DNA of 64,000 nucleotides. Source: Ramlibacter algicola (GTDB lineage: Bacteria; Pseudomonadota; Gammaproteobacteria; Burkholderiales; Burkholderiaceae_C). Of the stretch, positions 25,335 through 34,569 are shown in pieces. Location of the stretch: the NCBI RefSeq assembly GCF_016641735.1, contig NZ_JAEDAO010000001.1, positions 2,294,001 to 2,358,000 of the forward strand, in the 5' to 3' direction. A program made the position numbers and the translations under genes. How positions within the stretch are numbered: the first letter of the stretch is position 1; each line of letters opens with the position of its first letter. Under the pieces are notes generated by a model. That model was given only the letters and a program-made list of their open reading frames with translations, was not told the DNA's origin and did not search any database.

Positions 25335-25696
25335 GCGGCAAGTCCATCCTCGTCGTCGACGACACGCGCTCGATGCGCAAGATGGTGGCCGCGGTCCTCG
25401 CGGGCGCGGGCTACGAAGTGGCCGAGGCCGGCGACGGCGCCGAGGCGCTGGAGCAGGCCAAGCTGCGCCAGTACGACCTCGTGGTCACCGACCACAACAT
25501 GCCCGTCATGGACGGCGTGACGCTGGTGCGCGAACTGCGCCGGCTGCCGTCCTACGACAACGTGGCGCTGATCGTCCTGTCCACCGAGGTCGATCCGGCG
25601 CTCAAGCAGCGCGGGCGCGAAGCGGGCGCCACCGGCTGGATGGCCAAGCCGTTCGACCCGCAGCGCATGCTGGACATCGTCGGCAAGTTCATCTGA
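25331..25696 (+). CDS. CheY-like single-domain response regulator
   Basis: A 121-residue receiver domain with acidic pocket DD at 10-11, phosphoacceptor Asp54 (VVTDHNMPVMDG), Ser in LST and Lys in AKPF. This is the size and layout of CheY/PilH. It is 13 bases upstream of cheA, the expected phosphodonor. Confidence 0.9.
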   Translation: MSGKSILVVDDTRSMRKMVAAVLAGAGYEVAEAGDGAEALEQAKLRQYDLVVTDHNMPVMDGVTLVRELRRLPSYDNVALIVLSTEVDPALKQRGREAGATGWMAKPFDPQRMLDIVGKFI

Positions 25697-25709
25697 AAGG
25701 CGCACGGCG

Positions 25710-27773
25710 ATGACGCAGACCCCCACGGGGTTCGGGGACCCGAACGCCTACCGTGCGATCTTCTTCGACGAGACCCAGGAGCACCTGGCCAACGTCGAGG
25801 CCATCCTGCTGCGGCTGCGCCCGGACGAGGCGTCGCCGGGCCTGCAGGGTGACTTCAACGCGATCTTCCGCGCGGTGCACTCGATCAAGGGCAGCGCGGC
25901 GATGCTGGGCTGCGACGACATGGCGGGCCTCGCGCACCTGCAGGAGAACCTGCTGGACCTGCTGCGCAAGGACGAGCGCCCGCTGGAAGCCGGCGACGTC
26001 GAGGCGCTGCTGCGTGCCGGCGACGCCTTGCAGGCGCAAGCCTTGCGCCATCGCGGCATGACCGACCGGGCGCCGGACACCAGCGCCGTCGAAGCCCTGC
26101 TGCGCGACCAGCTCGCGCGGCCGCGCATCGGTGCGCAGGGCGCGCAGTCCGGCCCGGTGCGCCGCGCGTTCAGCGTCACGCTCGGCCCGCTCGTGGCGGC
26201 GATCGACGCGGGGGACCTCGAGATGATGCTCGCCGGCCTCGGGGAGATGGGCTCGGTGGCGGACACCCGCATCGACAACCAGCCGGGCGGCAGCGTCGCG
26301 TTCTCGGTGGAACTCGAAGGCACGGCCGCCGACCTGGAAAGCGTGCTGGCGCTGGTCGTGCCCACGGACATCACGACGATCGAACCCGCCGGCGCCTCCG
26401 CGCCGGTGAAGGCCGCGCCGCAGCCGGTGCCCAGCGACGACCTGGGCGACGAGCTGTTCGTCGACCCGGCCGTGTTCAAGCAGCGCCGCGCCGCCAGCGA
26501 ACCGGCCCCCGCGATCGCTCCTGCTCCCGGGCCTGCATCTGCGCCCGCGCTGCTGGCCGACCTGCACGAGCCGGTCAGCGTCGCGGCCGCCGAGACGGGC
26601 TACATCCGCGTCTCGATCGAGAAGATCGACCTGCTGGTCAACCTGGTGGGCGAACTCGTGATCACCGAGGCCATGCTGGCGCGCAGCGCCGCCTCGCAGG
26701 AGGACGGCACCGCGCCGACGTTCAGCGACGCCGGGCTCGCCGACCTGTCGCGCCACACGCGCAACCTGCAGGAAGCGGTGCTCGCCATCCGCATGCTGCC
26801 GATCTCCAACGTGTTCTCGCGCTTCCCCCGCCTGGTGCACGAGCTGTCGGCGCGGCTGGGCAAGCGGGTGGAGCTCAAGTTCGGCGGCGAGTCCACCGAA
26901 CTCGATCGCGGCCTGATCGAGAAGATCTCGGACCCGCTGACGCACCTGGTGCGCAATGCGGTGGACCATGGGCTCGAGACGGCCGAGACGCGCATCGCCT
27001 GCGGCAAGCCGCCGGTGGGCACCGTGCGCCTGCATGCGACGCAGCGCGGCGGCTCGGTGGTGATCGAGGTCAGCGACGACGGCCGCGGCCTCGATCGCGA
27101 GCGCATCCTCGCCAAGGCGGCGCGCATGGGCATCCCGGTCGCCGCCGACGCGACCGACGCGCAGGTGTGGCAGCTCGTGTTCCTGCCCGGCTTCTCGACG
27201 GCGGAGCAGGTGACGGACCTCTCCGGCCGCGGCGTCGGCATGGACGTGGTCCGCCGCAACATCCAGGCGCTCGGTGGCTCGGTCGACATTTCCTCGGCCG
27301 CCGGATGGGGCACCACGGTCACCGTCAGCGTGCCGCTGACGCTCGCGATCGTCGAAGCCATGACGGTGTCGGTGGGCGGTGCGACCTACGTGCTGCCGCT
27401 CGCCTCCGTCGCCGAATCGCTGCGCATCGAGGCGCAGCAGATCCACCGCCTGCCGCACGAGGGCGACACGCTGCGCGTGCGCGACGACTGGCTGCCGGTG
27501 CTGCACCTGGCCAGGCTGTTCCCGCCGGCGCAGGCCGCGGCCGAAGCGGGCGGCATCGCCGTGATCGTCGAAGCCGAAGGCCGCCGCGTCGCGCTGGTCG
27601 TCGACGAGCTCGTCGGCCAGCAGCAGGTCGTCGTCAAGAGCCTCGAAGCCAATTACCGCCGGGTGCCCGGCCTGTCCGGCGCCACCGTGATGGGCGACGG
27701 TTCGGTCGCCCTGATCCTCGACGTCAGCCACCTCGTGCGCCTCTGCGCGGCACGGGAACCGGCCAGCCCCTGA
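25710..27773 (+). CDS. cheA: Chemotaxis histidine kinase CheA
   Basis: The 687-residue protein has an Hpt domain with phosphorylated His57 ([12 protein letters not shown]), a variable linker with no clear P2 domain of the enteric type, a dimerisation region, a HATPase domain ([30 protein letters not shown]) and a C-terminal CheW-like domain. It carries signals from receptors to CheY and CheB. Only one Hpt is present, so it is simpler than PilL/ChpA-type kinases. Confidence 0.95.
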   Translation: MTQTPTGFGDPNAYRAIFFDETQEHLANVEAILLRLRPDEASPGLQGDFNAIFRAVHSIKGSAAMLGCDDMAGLAHLQENLLDLLRKDERPLEAGDVEALLRAGDALQAQALRHRGMTDRAPDTSAVEALLRDQLARPRIGAQGAQSGPVRRAFSVTLGPLVAAIDAGDLEMMLAGLGEMGSVADTRIDNQPGGSVAFSVELEGTAADLESVLALVVPTDITTIEPAGASAPVKAAPQPVPSDDLGDELFVDPAVFKQRRAASEPAPAIAPAPGPASAPALLADLHEPVSVAAAETGYIRVSIEKIDLLVNLVGELVITEAMLARSAASQEDGTAPTFSDAGLADLSRHTRNLQEAVLAIRMLPISNVFSRFPRLVHELSARLGKRVELKFGGESTELDRGLIEKISDPLTHLVRNAVDHGLETAETRIACGKPPVGTVRLHATQRGGSVVIEVSDDGRGLDRERILAKAARMGIPVAADATDAQVWQLVFLPGFSTAEQVTDLSGRGVGMDVVRRNIQALGGSVDISSAAGWGTTVTVSVPLTLAIVEAMTVSVGGATYVLPLASVAESLRIEAQQIHRLPHEGDTLRVRDDWLPVLHLARLFPPAQAAAEAGGIAVIVEAEGRRVALVVDELVGQQQVVVKSLEANYRRVPGLSGATVMGDGSVALILDVSHLVRLCAAREPASP

Positions 27774-27790
27774 CCATGCAAGGAGTCCCC

Positions 27791-28294
27791 ATGCAGCCCG
27801 CATTCGCCCGCACGGCGGAACCCGCGCAGGCGCCCGTGCGCCAGCGCGAGTTCCTCACCTTCCGCCTCGGCGCCGAGAACTACGCCATCGACATCCTGAA
27901 GGTCCAGGAGATCCGCGGCTGGGAGCAGCCCACCGCGATCGCCAACTCGCCGGCCTTCATCAAGGGCGTGATCAACCTGCGCGGCGTGATCGTCCCCATC
28001 CTCGACCTGCGCGTGAAGTTCCAGCTGCCGCAGGCCAGCTACGACGAGTTCACCGTCGTGATCATCCTGAACATCGCCTCGCGCGTCGCGGGCGTGGTGG
28101 TCGACTCGGTGTCCGACGTGCTGTCGCTGCCTGAGGACGCGATCCGCCCGACGCCGGAGTTCTCCTCCGCCACCTTCGACACGCGCTACATCCCGGGCCT
28201 GGCGACGGTCGGCGACGAGCTGATGATCCTGCTCGACATCGAGAAGCTGCTGACCGGCGCCGACATGGCGCTCGTGGACGGCGCGTCGCATTGA
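27791..28294 (+). CDS. cheW: Chemotaxis coupling protein CheW
   Basis: The ATG at 27791 is chosen because AAGGAG lies just before it; an in-frame ATG at 27776 lacks such a site. The 167-residue product is a single CheW domain ([38 protein letters not shown]). It joins receptors to CheA at the receptor array. Confidence 0.95.
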   Translation: MQPAFARTAEPAQAPVRQREFLTFRLGAENYAIDILKVQEIRGWEQPTAIANSPAFIKGVINLRGVIVPILDLRVKFQLPQASYDEFTVVIILNIASRVAGVVVDSVSDVLSLPEDAIRPTPEFSSATFDTRYIPGLATVGDELMILLDIEKLLTGADMALVDGASH

Positions 28295-28304
28295 GGGCGT
28301 CCGC

Positions 28305-29861
28305 ATGAAGATGAAGACGTTCACCGCCGAGGCCGTGCTGCACGCGCTGATCGGCACGCTGCTGCTGATCACCGCGATCGCGGCGGGCTACGGCTGGTAC
28401 GCGACCCACCAGGTGGGCGGCGCCGCGGCCACCGCGATCGAGGAGGTCCGCGAGCTCGGCGTGTCCGTCGGCCGCCTGCAGGGCGAGGAAGCCGTCGTGC
28501 GCAAGGAGCTGGGCCGCCTCGAGGTCGATCGGCAGCTCGCCGAAGGCTCCGACGCGAACGAGTCCGTGGTGCTGGCGCGCATCTCGGCGCTGGAGGGCCA
28601 GATCGCCGAGCTGAAGAAGCAGGACGAGGACCTGCGCCGGCGCGCGTTGCAGGCCGACGCGGCTGCCAAGGCCGAAGCCGCGCGGGTGGCCGAAGCCGCC
28701 CGCGAAGTCACCGTGCAGGCCGGTGCCGTCATGGGCGTGCTGGTCGCCCTCGCGCTGGTGCTGGCCTGGAAGTTCCGCGACTGGATCCGCGCCGCCAACG
28801 TCGGGCCGCTGAAGACGGCCGTGCAGCTGGTGCGCCGCGTCGCCGACGGCGACCTCACCGGCACCACGGCAGGCATGGACCAGCTGCACACGCGCAAGCT
28901 CGCGCAAGCCCTGGACCAGATGACCGGGAACCTGCGCGCGCTGACCTCGGAAGTGCAGCACAGCGCGCGGTCGGTCGCCGACACGAGCGCGCAGATCGCG
29001 CAGGGCAACCTGGACCTGTCGCAGCGCACCGAGGAGCAGGCCAGCACGCTGGAGCAGACGGCCAGCTCGATGGAGGAACTGACGTCCACCGTCGCCCTCA
29101 ACGCCGACAACGCGCGCCAGGCCAGCCAGCTCGCGTCGGGCGCCGCCGACATCGCGCGCAAGGGCGGCCGGGCCGTCGCGCAGGTGGTGACCACGATGGA
29201 CGGCATCGCCGCCTCGTCGCGCCGCATCGGCGACATCATCGGCGTCATCGACGGCATCGCGTTCCAGACCAACATCCTCGCGCTCAACGCCGCCGTCGAG
29301 GCGGCGCGCGCCGGCGAGCAGGGCCGCGGCTTTGCCGTCGTGGCGGCCGAAGTGCGTGGCCTCGCGCAGCGCAGCGCCGCCGCCGCCAAGGAGATCAAGA
29401 CGCTGATCGGCGACTCGGTGCAGCAGGTCGAGGCCGGCACCCGGCAGGTCGACGACGCGGGCCGCACGATGCAGGAGATCGTCGATTCGGTGCGCCGGGT
29501 CAGCGGGCTGATCGCCGAGATCGCCGCCGCCAGCCAGGAGCAGAGCTCCGGCATCGGGCAGGTCAATTCCGCCGTTGCCCAGATGGAGCAGGTGGTGCAG
29601 CAGAACGCCTCGCTGGTCGAGGAAGCGGCGGCGGCAACCGAATCGCTCAAGGAGCAGGCGGCGACGCTGCTGCAGGCGATCTCGCGCTTCAAGCTCGACG
29701 CCGCCGGTGCCGAGGCCGAGCCCGAACCGCTGCAGCCGATCGAAGCGGCTGCGCCTCCGCCGGCGCCGATCCGCGTGCGCGCGGCCGGCAAGCCGCGCTA
29801 CGTCCCTTTCGCGCGTGGCCGGCAGGAGCCGCCCACCGACAGCCATTGGCAGGAGCTTTGA
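28305..29861 (+). CDS. Methyl-accepting chemotaxis protein with WQEL tail
   Basis: The 518-residue receptor has one N-terminal membrane helix, a small and very helical periplasmic part with coiled-coil character (about 35-140, many Glu, Ala and Lys), a second helix (about 142-160), HAMP and a signalling domain with the standard hairpin tip. It ends in SHWQEL, a pentapeptide-like tether. The sensor part has no recognised ligand-binding fold. Confidence 0.9.
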   Translation: MKMKTFTAEAVLHALIGTLLLITAIAAGYGWYATHQVGGAAATAIEEVRELGVSVGRLQGEEAVVRKELGRLEVDRQLAEGSDANESVVLARISALEGQIAELKKQDEDLRRRALQADAAAKAEAARVAEAAREVTVQAGAVMGVLVALALVLAWKFRDWIRAANVGPLKTAVQLVRRVADGDLTGTTAGMDQLHTRKLAQALDQMTGNLRALTSEVQHSARSVADTSAQIAQGNLDLSQRTEEQASTLEQTASSMEELTSTVALNADNARQASQLASGAADIARKGGRAVAQVVTTMDGIAASSRRIGDIIGVIDGIAFQTNILALNAAVEAARAGEQGRGFAVVAAEVRGLAQRSAAAAKEIKTLIGDSVQQVEAGTRQVDDAGRTMQEIVDSVRRVSGLIAEIAAASQEQSSGIGQVNSAVAQMEQVVQQNASLVEEAAAATESLKEQAATLLQAISRFKLDAAGAEAEPEPLQPIEAAAPPPAPIRVRAAGKPRYVPFARGRQEPPTDSHWQEL

Positions 29862-29862
29862 G

Positions 29863-31122
29863 ATGCCCGGTTTGAGCATGGCGGCCAAGTTGCGGCTGTT
29901 CACGGTGTTGCCGGCGCTGCCGGCGGCGGCCGCCGCAGGGATCGCGTGGTGGGGTGGGGCTGACACGAACGCCGTCTTCGCGATCGGCGCGCTGGCCATC
30001 GTCACGGGCGCCGGGTCCGCGCTGCTGATGCGCGGCATGCGCCGCGGGGTGCAGGCGCCGCTGCGTGCCGCCACGCGCGTCATCCTGAGCGTCGCCGACG
30101 GCGACCTCACGGACCGCGTCAGGCTGCGCACCGAGGGCGAGACCCAGGGCATGCTGGACGCGGTCGAGGGCATGACGGACCGCCTGCGCGGGCTCGTGAG
30201 CGAAGTGGCCCACCGCGCGCGCAGCGTCGCGGACACCAGTTCGCAGATCGCGCAGGGCAACCTGGACCTGTCGCAGCGCACCGAGGAACAGGCCAGCACG
30301 CTGGAGGAGACCGCCAGCTCGATGGAGGAGCTCACGTCCACCGTGGCGCACAACGCCGACACCGCGCGCCAGGCCAGCAAGCTCGCCGCCGAGGCATCCG
30401 CGACGGCGCAGCGCGGCGGCGAAGTGGTCGACGAGGTGGTGCGCACGATGGACGGCATCCTCGACGCCTCGCGCAAGATCGCCGACATCATCGGTGTCAT
30501 CGACGGCATCGCCTTCCAGACCAACATCCTGGCGCTCAATGCCGCCGTCGAGGCGGCCCGCGCGGGCGAGCAGGGCCGCGGCTTCGCGGTGGTCGCCGCC
30601 GAGGTGCGCAACCTCGCGCACCGCACGACCGCCGCCGCCAAGGAGATCAAGGGCCTCATTGCCGACTCCGAGCAGCGGGTGCAGGCCGGCTCGACCAAGG
30701 TCGACGCTGCCGGCCACACGATGGTCGGCGTGGTGATGTCGGTGCAGAAGGTCAGCGACCTGATCGCCGAGATCGCCGCCGCCAGCCAGGAGCAGAGCGC
30801 CGGCATCGGCCAGGTGAACACCGCCGTGTCGCAGATGGAGCGCGTCGTGCAGCAGAACGCATCGCTGGTGGAAGAAGCCAGCGCCGCCACCGAGTCGCTG
30901 CGCGAGCAGGCGCAGTCGATGCTGCAACTGGTGGCGCACTTCAAGGTGGGCGACCAGCCCGCCGCGCCCGCTGCCGCGCCGCGCGCGGCCGCGAAGCCCG
31001 CTGCGCCGTCGCCGATCAAGGTCAAGCCGGCCAGCGCCGCGCTGCCGCCCGCGTACACCGCGGCGATCTCCGCCGCGTTGCACAAGCCGCGCGCGGGGCA
31101 GGGCGACTGGGAAGAGTTCTGA
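29863..31122 (+). CDS. Methyl-accepting chemotaxis protein with almost no periplasmic domain
   Basis: The ATG at 29863 follows AGGAG that lies inside the end of the previous gene. The 419-residue receptor has two closely spaced membrane helices (about 12-26 and 36-54) with only about ten residues between them, then HAMP and a full signalling domain. With no room for a ligand domain, it probably senses a membrane or cytoplasmic state. It ends in DWEEF, a variant of the CheR-binding pentapeptide. Confidence 0.9.
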   Translation: MPGLSMAAKLRLFTVLPALPAAAAAGIAWWGGADTNAVFAIGALAIVTGAGSALLMRGMRRGVQAPLRAATRVILSVADGDLTDRVRLRTEGETQGMLDAVEGMTDRLRGLVSEVAHRARSVADTSSQIAQGNLDLSQRTEEQASTLEETASSMEELTSTVAHNADTARQASKLAAEASATAQRGGEVVDEVVRTMDGILDASRKIADIIGVIDGIAFQTNILALNAAVEAARAGEQGRGFAVVAAEVRNLAHRTTAAAKEIKGLIADSEQRVQAGSTKVDAAGHTMVGVVMSVQKVSDLIAEIAAASQEQSAGIGQVNTAVSQMERVVQQNASLVEEASAATESLREQAQSMLQLVAHFKVGDQPAAPAAAPRAAAKPAAPSPIKVKPASAALPPAYTAAISAALHKPRAGQGDWEEF

Positions 31123-31133
31123 GGAGCACGCCC

Positions 31134-31955
31134 GTGGCCGAGCCCGGCGACACCGCGGACCTGCTCGGGTCCGCCGAGTACGAACTCGCGCGCCGGCTCA
31201 TCGCCGACTACGCGGGCATCAAGCTCAGCGAGCACAAGCGCTTCATGGTGCACAACCGGCTGTCGCGGCGGTTGCGCGCGCTGGGCATGGAGAGCTTCGC
31301 CGGCTACCTCGAGCTCGTGCAGCGGGGCGGCGCCGAGCGCGAAGCCTTCGTCAACGCGCTGACCACCAACCTCACGGCGTTCTTCCGCGAGCCGCACCAC
31401 TTCGAATTGCTGGCGGCGCGGGCCCGCGCGCATGCCGCGCGCGATTCGCGCCCCCTGCGCGTGTGGTGCTCCGCCTGTTCCACCGGCGAGGAAGCCTGGT
31501 CCATCGCGATCACGCTGCGCGAGGCCGGTTGCCGCTTCGAGTTGCTGGCCACCGACATCGACACCGACGCCCTCGCCACCGCGTCCGCGGGCTTGTACTC
31601 GCGCGAGCGCACCGACAGCCTGGCGCAGGAGCGGCTGCGCGCGCACTTCCTGCGTGGCGTGGGCGTCAATGAGGGCTGGGTCAGCGTGCGGCGCGAGGTG
31701 CACCAGGGCGTCACCTTCGCGCCGCTGAACCTGCTGGCGCCGACCTGGCCGTCGATGGAACCCTTCGACGTGATCTTCTGCCGCAACGTCGTCATCTACT
31801 TCGACCGCGAGGCGCAGCAGCGCCTGCTGGGCCGCTTCGCCGGCCTGCTGCGCGCGGGCGGCCTGCTGGCCGTGGGCCACGCCGAGAGCTTCCCCGCCGG
31901 GCACCCGCGGTTCCGTGCCTGCGGGCGCACGGCGTACGAGTACGCGGGGGCGTGA
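31134..31955 (+). CDS. cheR: Chemotaxis protein methyltransferase CheR
   Basis: The GTG start at 31134 has GAGGAG upstream. The 273-residue protein has the N-terminal helical domain and a SAM-binding methyltransferase domain (VWCSACSTGEEAWSIAI, LLATDIDTDALATA, FDVIFCRNVVIYFD). It methylates receptor glutamates and acts against CheB. The stop overlaps the cheD start. Confidence 0.95.
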   Translation: MAEPGDTADLLGSAEYELARRLIADYAGIKLSEHKRFMVHNRLSRRLRALGMESFAGYLELVQRGGAEREAFVNALTTNLTAFFREPHHFELLAARARAHAARDSRPLRVWCSACSTGEEAWSIAITLREAGCRFELLATDIDTDALATASAGLYSRERTDSLAQERLRAHFLRGVGVNEGWVSVRREVHQGVTFAPLNLLAPTWPSMEPFDVIFCRNVVIYFDREAQQRLLGRFAGLLRAGGLLAVGHAESFPAGHPRFRACGRTAYEYAGA

Positions 31956-32557
31956 TGGACGCCGAAGGGCCGCTGCGCTATTTCGACCGCGAGCTGCAGG
32001 TCGAGTCCGTCAAGCTGGCACCGGGCCAGTTCCACGCCGCGCGCGGCGCCGGCTCGATCAGCACGGTGCTGGGGTCCTGTGTGTCCACCTGCCTGTGGGA
32101 CCCGGTCGAGCGCATCGGCGGCATGAACCACTTCCTGCTGCCCGGCAAGCCCGCGTCGGCGTCGCCCTGGGCCGTCTCGGGCCGCTTCGGCGTGTATGCG
32201 ATGGAAGTGCTGATCAACGACATGGTGCACCTCGGCGCCGACCGGCGCCGGCTCGTGGCCAAGGTGTTCGGCGGCGCGCACGTGCTCAGCGGCTTCGACA
32301 CGCTGGACATCGGCGCGCTGAACAGCCGCTTCGTGCTCGATTTCCTGAAGGAGGAGCGCATCCAGGTCCTGGCGCAGGACCTGCTGGGCAGCGCGCCGCG
32401 CAAGCTGCACTTCTTCCCCGACACCGGCAAGGTGCAGCTGCGCCGCCTGCAACTGCAGGGAAACGACCCGGTGGAGCGCATGGAGCGCGCCTACCTCGCG
32501 CGCCTCGCGCGCGAGCAGAAGGGCGGCGACGTCGAACTGTTTGCGCCGCCGCGATGA
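31955..32557 (+). CDS. cheD: Chemoreceptor glutamine deamidase CheD
   Basis: The 200-residue protein carries the CheD signature: catalytic Cys in TVLGSCVSTCLWD, His in GGMNHFLLP, Thr/Ser region in a final KLHFFPDTGKV. The ATG at 31955 forms TGATG with the cheR stop; a GTG at 31952 is an alternative. CheD deamidates receptor glutamines. It overlaps cheB by four bases. Confidence 0.95.
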   Translation: MDAEGPLRYFDRELQVESVKLAPGQFHAARGAGSISTVLGSCVSTCLWDPVERIGGMNHFLLPGKPASASPWAVSGRFGVYAMEVLINDMVHLGADRRRLVAKVFGGAHVLSGFDTLDIGALNSRFVLDFLKEERIQVLAQDLLGSAPRKLHFFPDTGKVQLRRLQLQGNDPVERMERAYLARLAREQKGGDVELFAPPR

Positions 32558-33612
32558 TCCGCGTCCTCGTCATCGACGATTCCGCGGTGATGCGCGGCTT
32601 CCTCGGCCGCGTCGTCGCCGCGCAGCCGGACATGGTGCTCGCGGGTGTCGCGTCGGACCCGGTGCTGGCCATCGACCGCATCCGCCGCGAGGCGCCGGAC
32701 GTCGTCACGCTGGACGTCGAGATGCCGCGCATGAACGGGCTCGACTTCCTGCGAAGGCTGATGGCGATGCGGCCGTTGCCGGTCGTCATGGTGTCGTCGC
32801 TGACGCAGCACGGCGCCGAGACGACCATGCGCGCGCTGGAACTCGGCGCGGTCGATTTCTTCCCCAAGCCGGCGTCCTTCGAAGGGCTCGAGGCGGCGGG
32901 CACCGAGGTGGCCGAGAAGATCCGCGCCGCGGCCCAGGCCCGCGTCGGCCGCCGCGGATGGGCGCCGATGGACAGTGCCTACGCGCCGCTGGAACCCGCG
33001 GCCGCCGCGCCGGGCAGCCTGCGTCCCGGCGCCATCGTCGGCATCGGAGCCTCCACGGGCGGCGTGGAAGCCTTGCGCCGCATCCTCGCGGAACTGCCGG
33101 GACCGATGCCGCCGATGGTGGTTGCGCAGCACATGCTGCCCGGCTTCAGCCAGGCGTTCGCGCGCCGGCTGGACGCCATCAGCCCGCTCGACGTGCGCGA
33201 GGCGCAGGACGGCGACGTGGCGCAGCCCAACGGCGTCTACATCGCGCCGGGTGGCCGCCACCTGGTGGTCGAACGGCGCGGGGGCGGCTACCGGCTGCGC
33301 CTGAGCGAGGACGCGCCGGTGAATCGGCACCGGCCTTCGGTCGACGTGCTGTTCCGCTCGCTCGCGGACTGCGCGGGACCAGTGGCCATCGGCGTGCTGC
33401 TCACGGGCATGGGCTCCGACGGCGCCGAAGGACTGCTCGCGATGCGTTTGCGAGGGGCGCTGACGCTGGCGCAGGATGAGGCCAGTTCGGTCGTGTTCGG
33501 CATGCCGCGCCAGGCCATCGTGGCCGGGGCTGCCCAGGAGGTGGTCGGCTTGGACGAGGTCGCGCCGAGGCTGCGCGCCGCCGTGGCGCCTGCAAGTGTC
33601 GGAAAAGGCTGA
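32554..33612 (+). CDS. cheB: Chemotaxis response regulator methylesterase CheB
   Basis: The 352-residue protein has a receiver domain with Asp54 (TLDVEMPRMNG) and a C-terminal methylesterase domain with Ser in GIGASTGGVEAL, His in VAQHM and Asp in TGMGSDGAEGL. It removes receptor methyl groups when phosphorylated by CheA. It is the last gene of the chemosensory operon. Confidence 0.95.
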   Translation: MIRVLVIDDSAVMRGFLGRVVAAQPDMVLAGVASDPVLAIDRIRREAPDVVTLDVEMPRMNGLDFLRRLMAMRPLPVVMVSSLTQHGAETTMRALELGAVDFFPKPASFEGLEAAGTEVAEKIRAAAQARVGRRGWAPMDSAYAPLEPAAAAPGSLRPGAIVGIGASTGGVEALRRILAELPGPMPPMVVAQHMLPGFSQAFARRLDAISPLDVREAQDGDVAQPNGVYIAPGGRHLVVERRGGGYRLRLSEDAPVNRHRPSVDVLFRSLADCAGPVAIGVLLTGMGSDGAEGLLAMRLRGALTLAQDEASSVVFGMPRQAIVAGAAQEVVGLDEVAPRLRAAVAPASVGKG

Positions 33613-33683
33613 CGCCCTGCACCGGCGGGGTCCCACGGGGCCCGGAACGCATCGGCTCTCCAATCGCTGAGCTTGCAAACAAG

Positions 33684-33887
33684 ATGGACGACACGACCGA
33701 CCAGGGACAGGAGCTTGACCGTGGTCACGGCAGCCGCCGTGGCGGCGCGCCGCTGCGGCCGCATCGCAGCGGCGAAGGCATGGCCAGCGTGATCGAGCAC
33801 CTGCGTCGCCAGCTGGGCGAGCGGCGGGCCGCCTGGGACCGCGACGACGTCGGCCCCGCCGACGACACGCGGCCGCCCCCCGGCTGA
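33684..33887 (+). CDS. Possible small hypothetical protein
   Basis: The 339 bases between cheB and the DUF4142 gene hold one short plus-strand frame of 67 residues, very rich in Asp, Arg and Gly, with no recognised motif and no clear ribosome site. It may be real or just an open frame in GC-rich DNA. I see nothing else in this gap. Confidence 0.25.
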   Translation: MDDTTDQGQELDRGHGSRRGGAPLRPHRSGEGMASVIEHLRRQLGERRAAWDRDDVGPADDTRPPPG

Positions 33888-33951
33888 AGCTGCATTCGGT
33901 TGCACTCTGTAGCCCCAGCCGTGGCGCGCCTCGTGCACTGTTGGGTCCACG

Positions 33952-34563
33952 ATGACGGACCCCTTGCGAACAATCGCGCTCGGCGCCTGCCTGCTCGCCA
34001 CCCTGGCGCCGGCAATGGCCCAGCAACCTTCTCCCCTCCCGGGTGATGCAGCGAGTGCCGCGAGCAGCAGCCTGTCCCGCGAGGACCGGGAGTTCCTGCG
34101 CAACGCCGCCGAATCGGGACTGGCGGAACTGCAGGCCGCGCAGCTGGTGCTGCAGGCCGCGACCTCGCCCGAGGTGCAGCGGTTCGCGCAGCAGATGGTG
34201 CAGGAGCACACGGCGTCCAACGCCCGCCTGGCCGCGATCGCGGCCCGCAAGGGCGGCGAGCTGCCCGCGGCCCCGGGGCTGGTGGAGCAGGGCCGCATCC
34301 GGCTGCTGCAGGCCAGCACCGGTCCCGAATTGGAGCAGTCCTACGTCGACGGGTTGGGCGTGCGCGCGCACCAGGGCACCGTGGCCCTGTTCCAGCAGCA
34401 CGCGGAACGCGGCCAGGACCCGGATTTGCGACGCTTCGCGCAGGAGCAGTTGCCCCAGTTGCGGCAGGACCTCCAGGTCGCGCAGCAATTGCAGGCGCGG
34501 ATGTCCCCCCAGGCAGGCCCCGGCACCTCGATGGGCGCCGGCGGCGTTCCCGACGACCGCTAG
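33952..34563 (+). CDS. Exported DUF4142 protein
   Basis: The 203-residue protein has a signal peptide (about 1-23, ending AMAQ) and a four-helix DUF4142 domain (about 42-180: REFLRNAAESGLAEL, FAQQMVQEH, LEQSYVDGLGVRAHQGTVALFQ). DUF4142 proteins are ferritin-like in outline and occur in stress-related loci; their function is not known. A Gln/Met-rich tail follows. It ends six bases before the sensor-kinase gene. Confidence 0.85.
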   Translation: MTDPLRTIALGACLLATLAPAMAQQPSPLPGDAASAASSSLSREDREFLRNAAESGLAELQAAQLVLQAATSPEVQRFAQQMVQEHTASNARLAAIAARKGGELPAAPGLVEQGRIRLLQASTGPELEQSYVDGLGVRAHQGTVALFQQHAERGQDPDLRRFAQEQLPQLRQDLQVAQQLQARMSPQAGPGTSMGAGGVPDDR

Positions 34564-34569
34564 CCGCGC

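Noticed and set aside
21177..30350. Repeated segments in the receptor genes as a repeat array or CRISPR-like element
   Set aside because: They are homologous coding segments of chemoreceptor signalling domains, thousands of bases apart.
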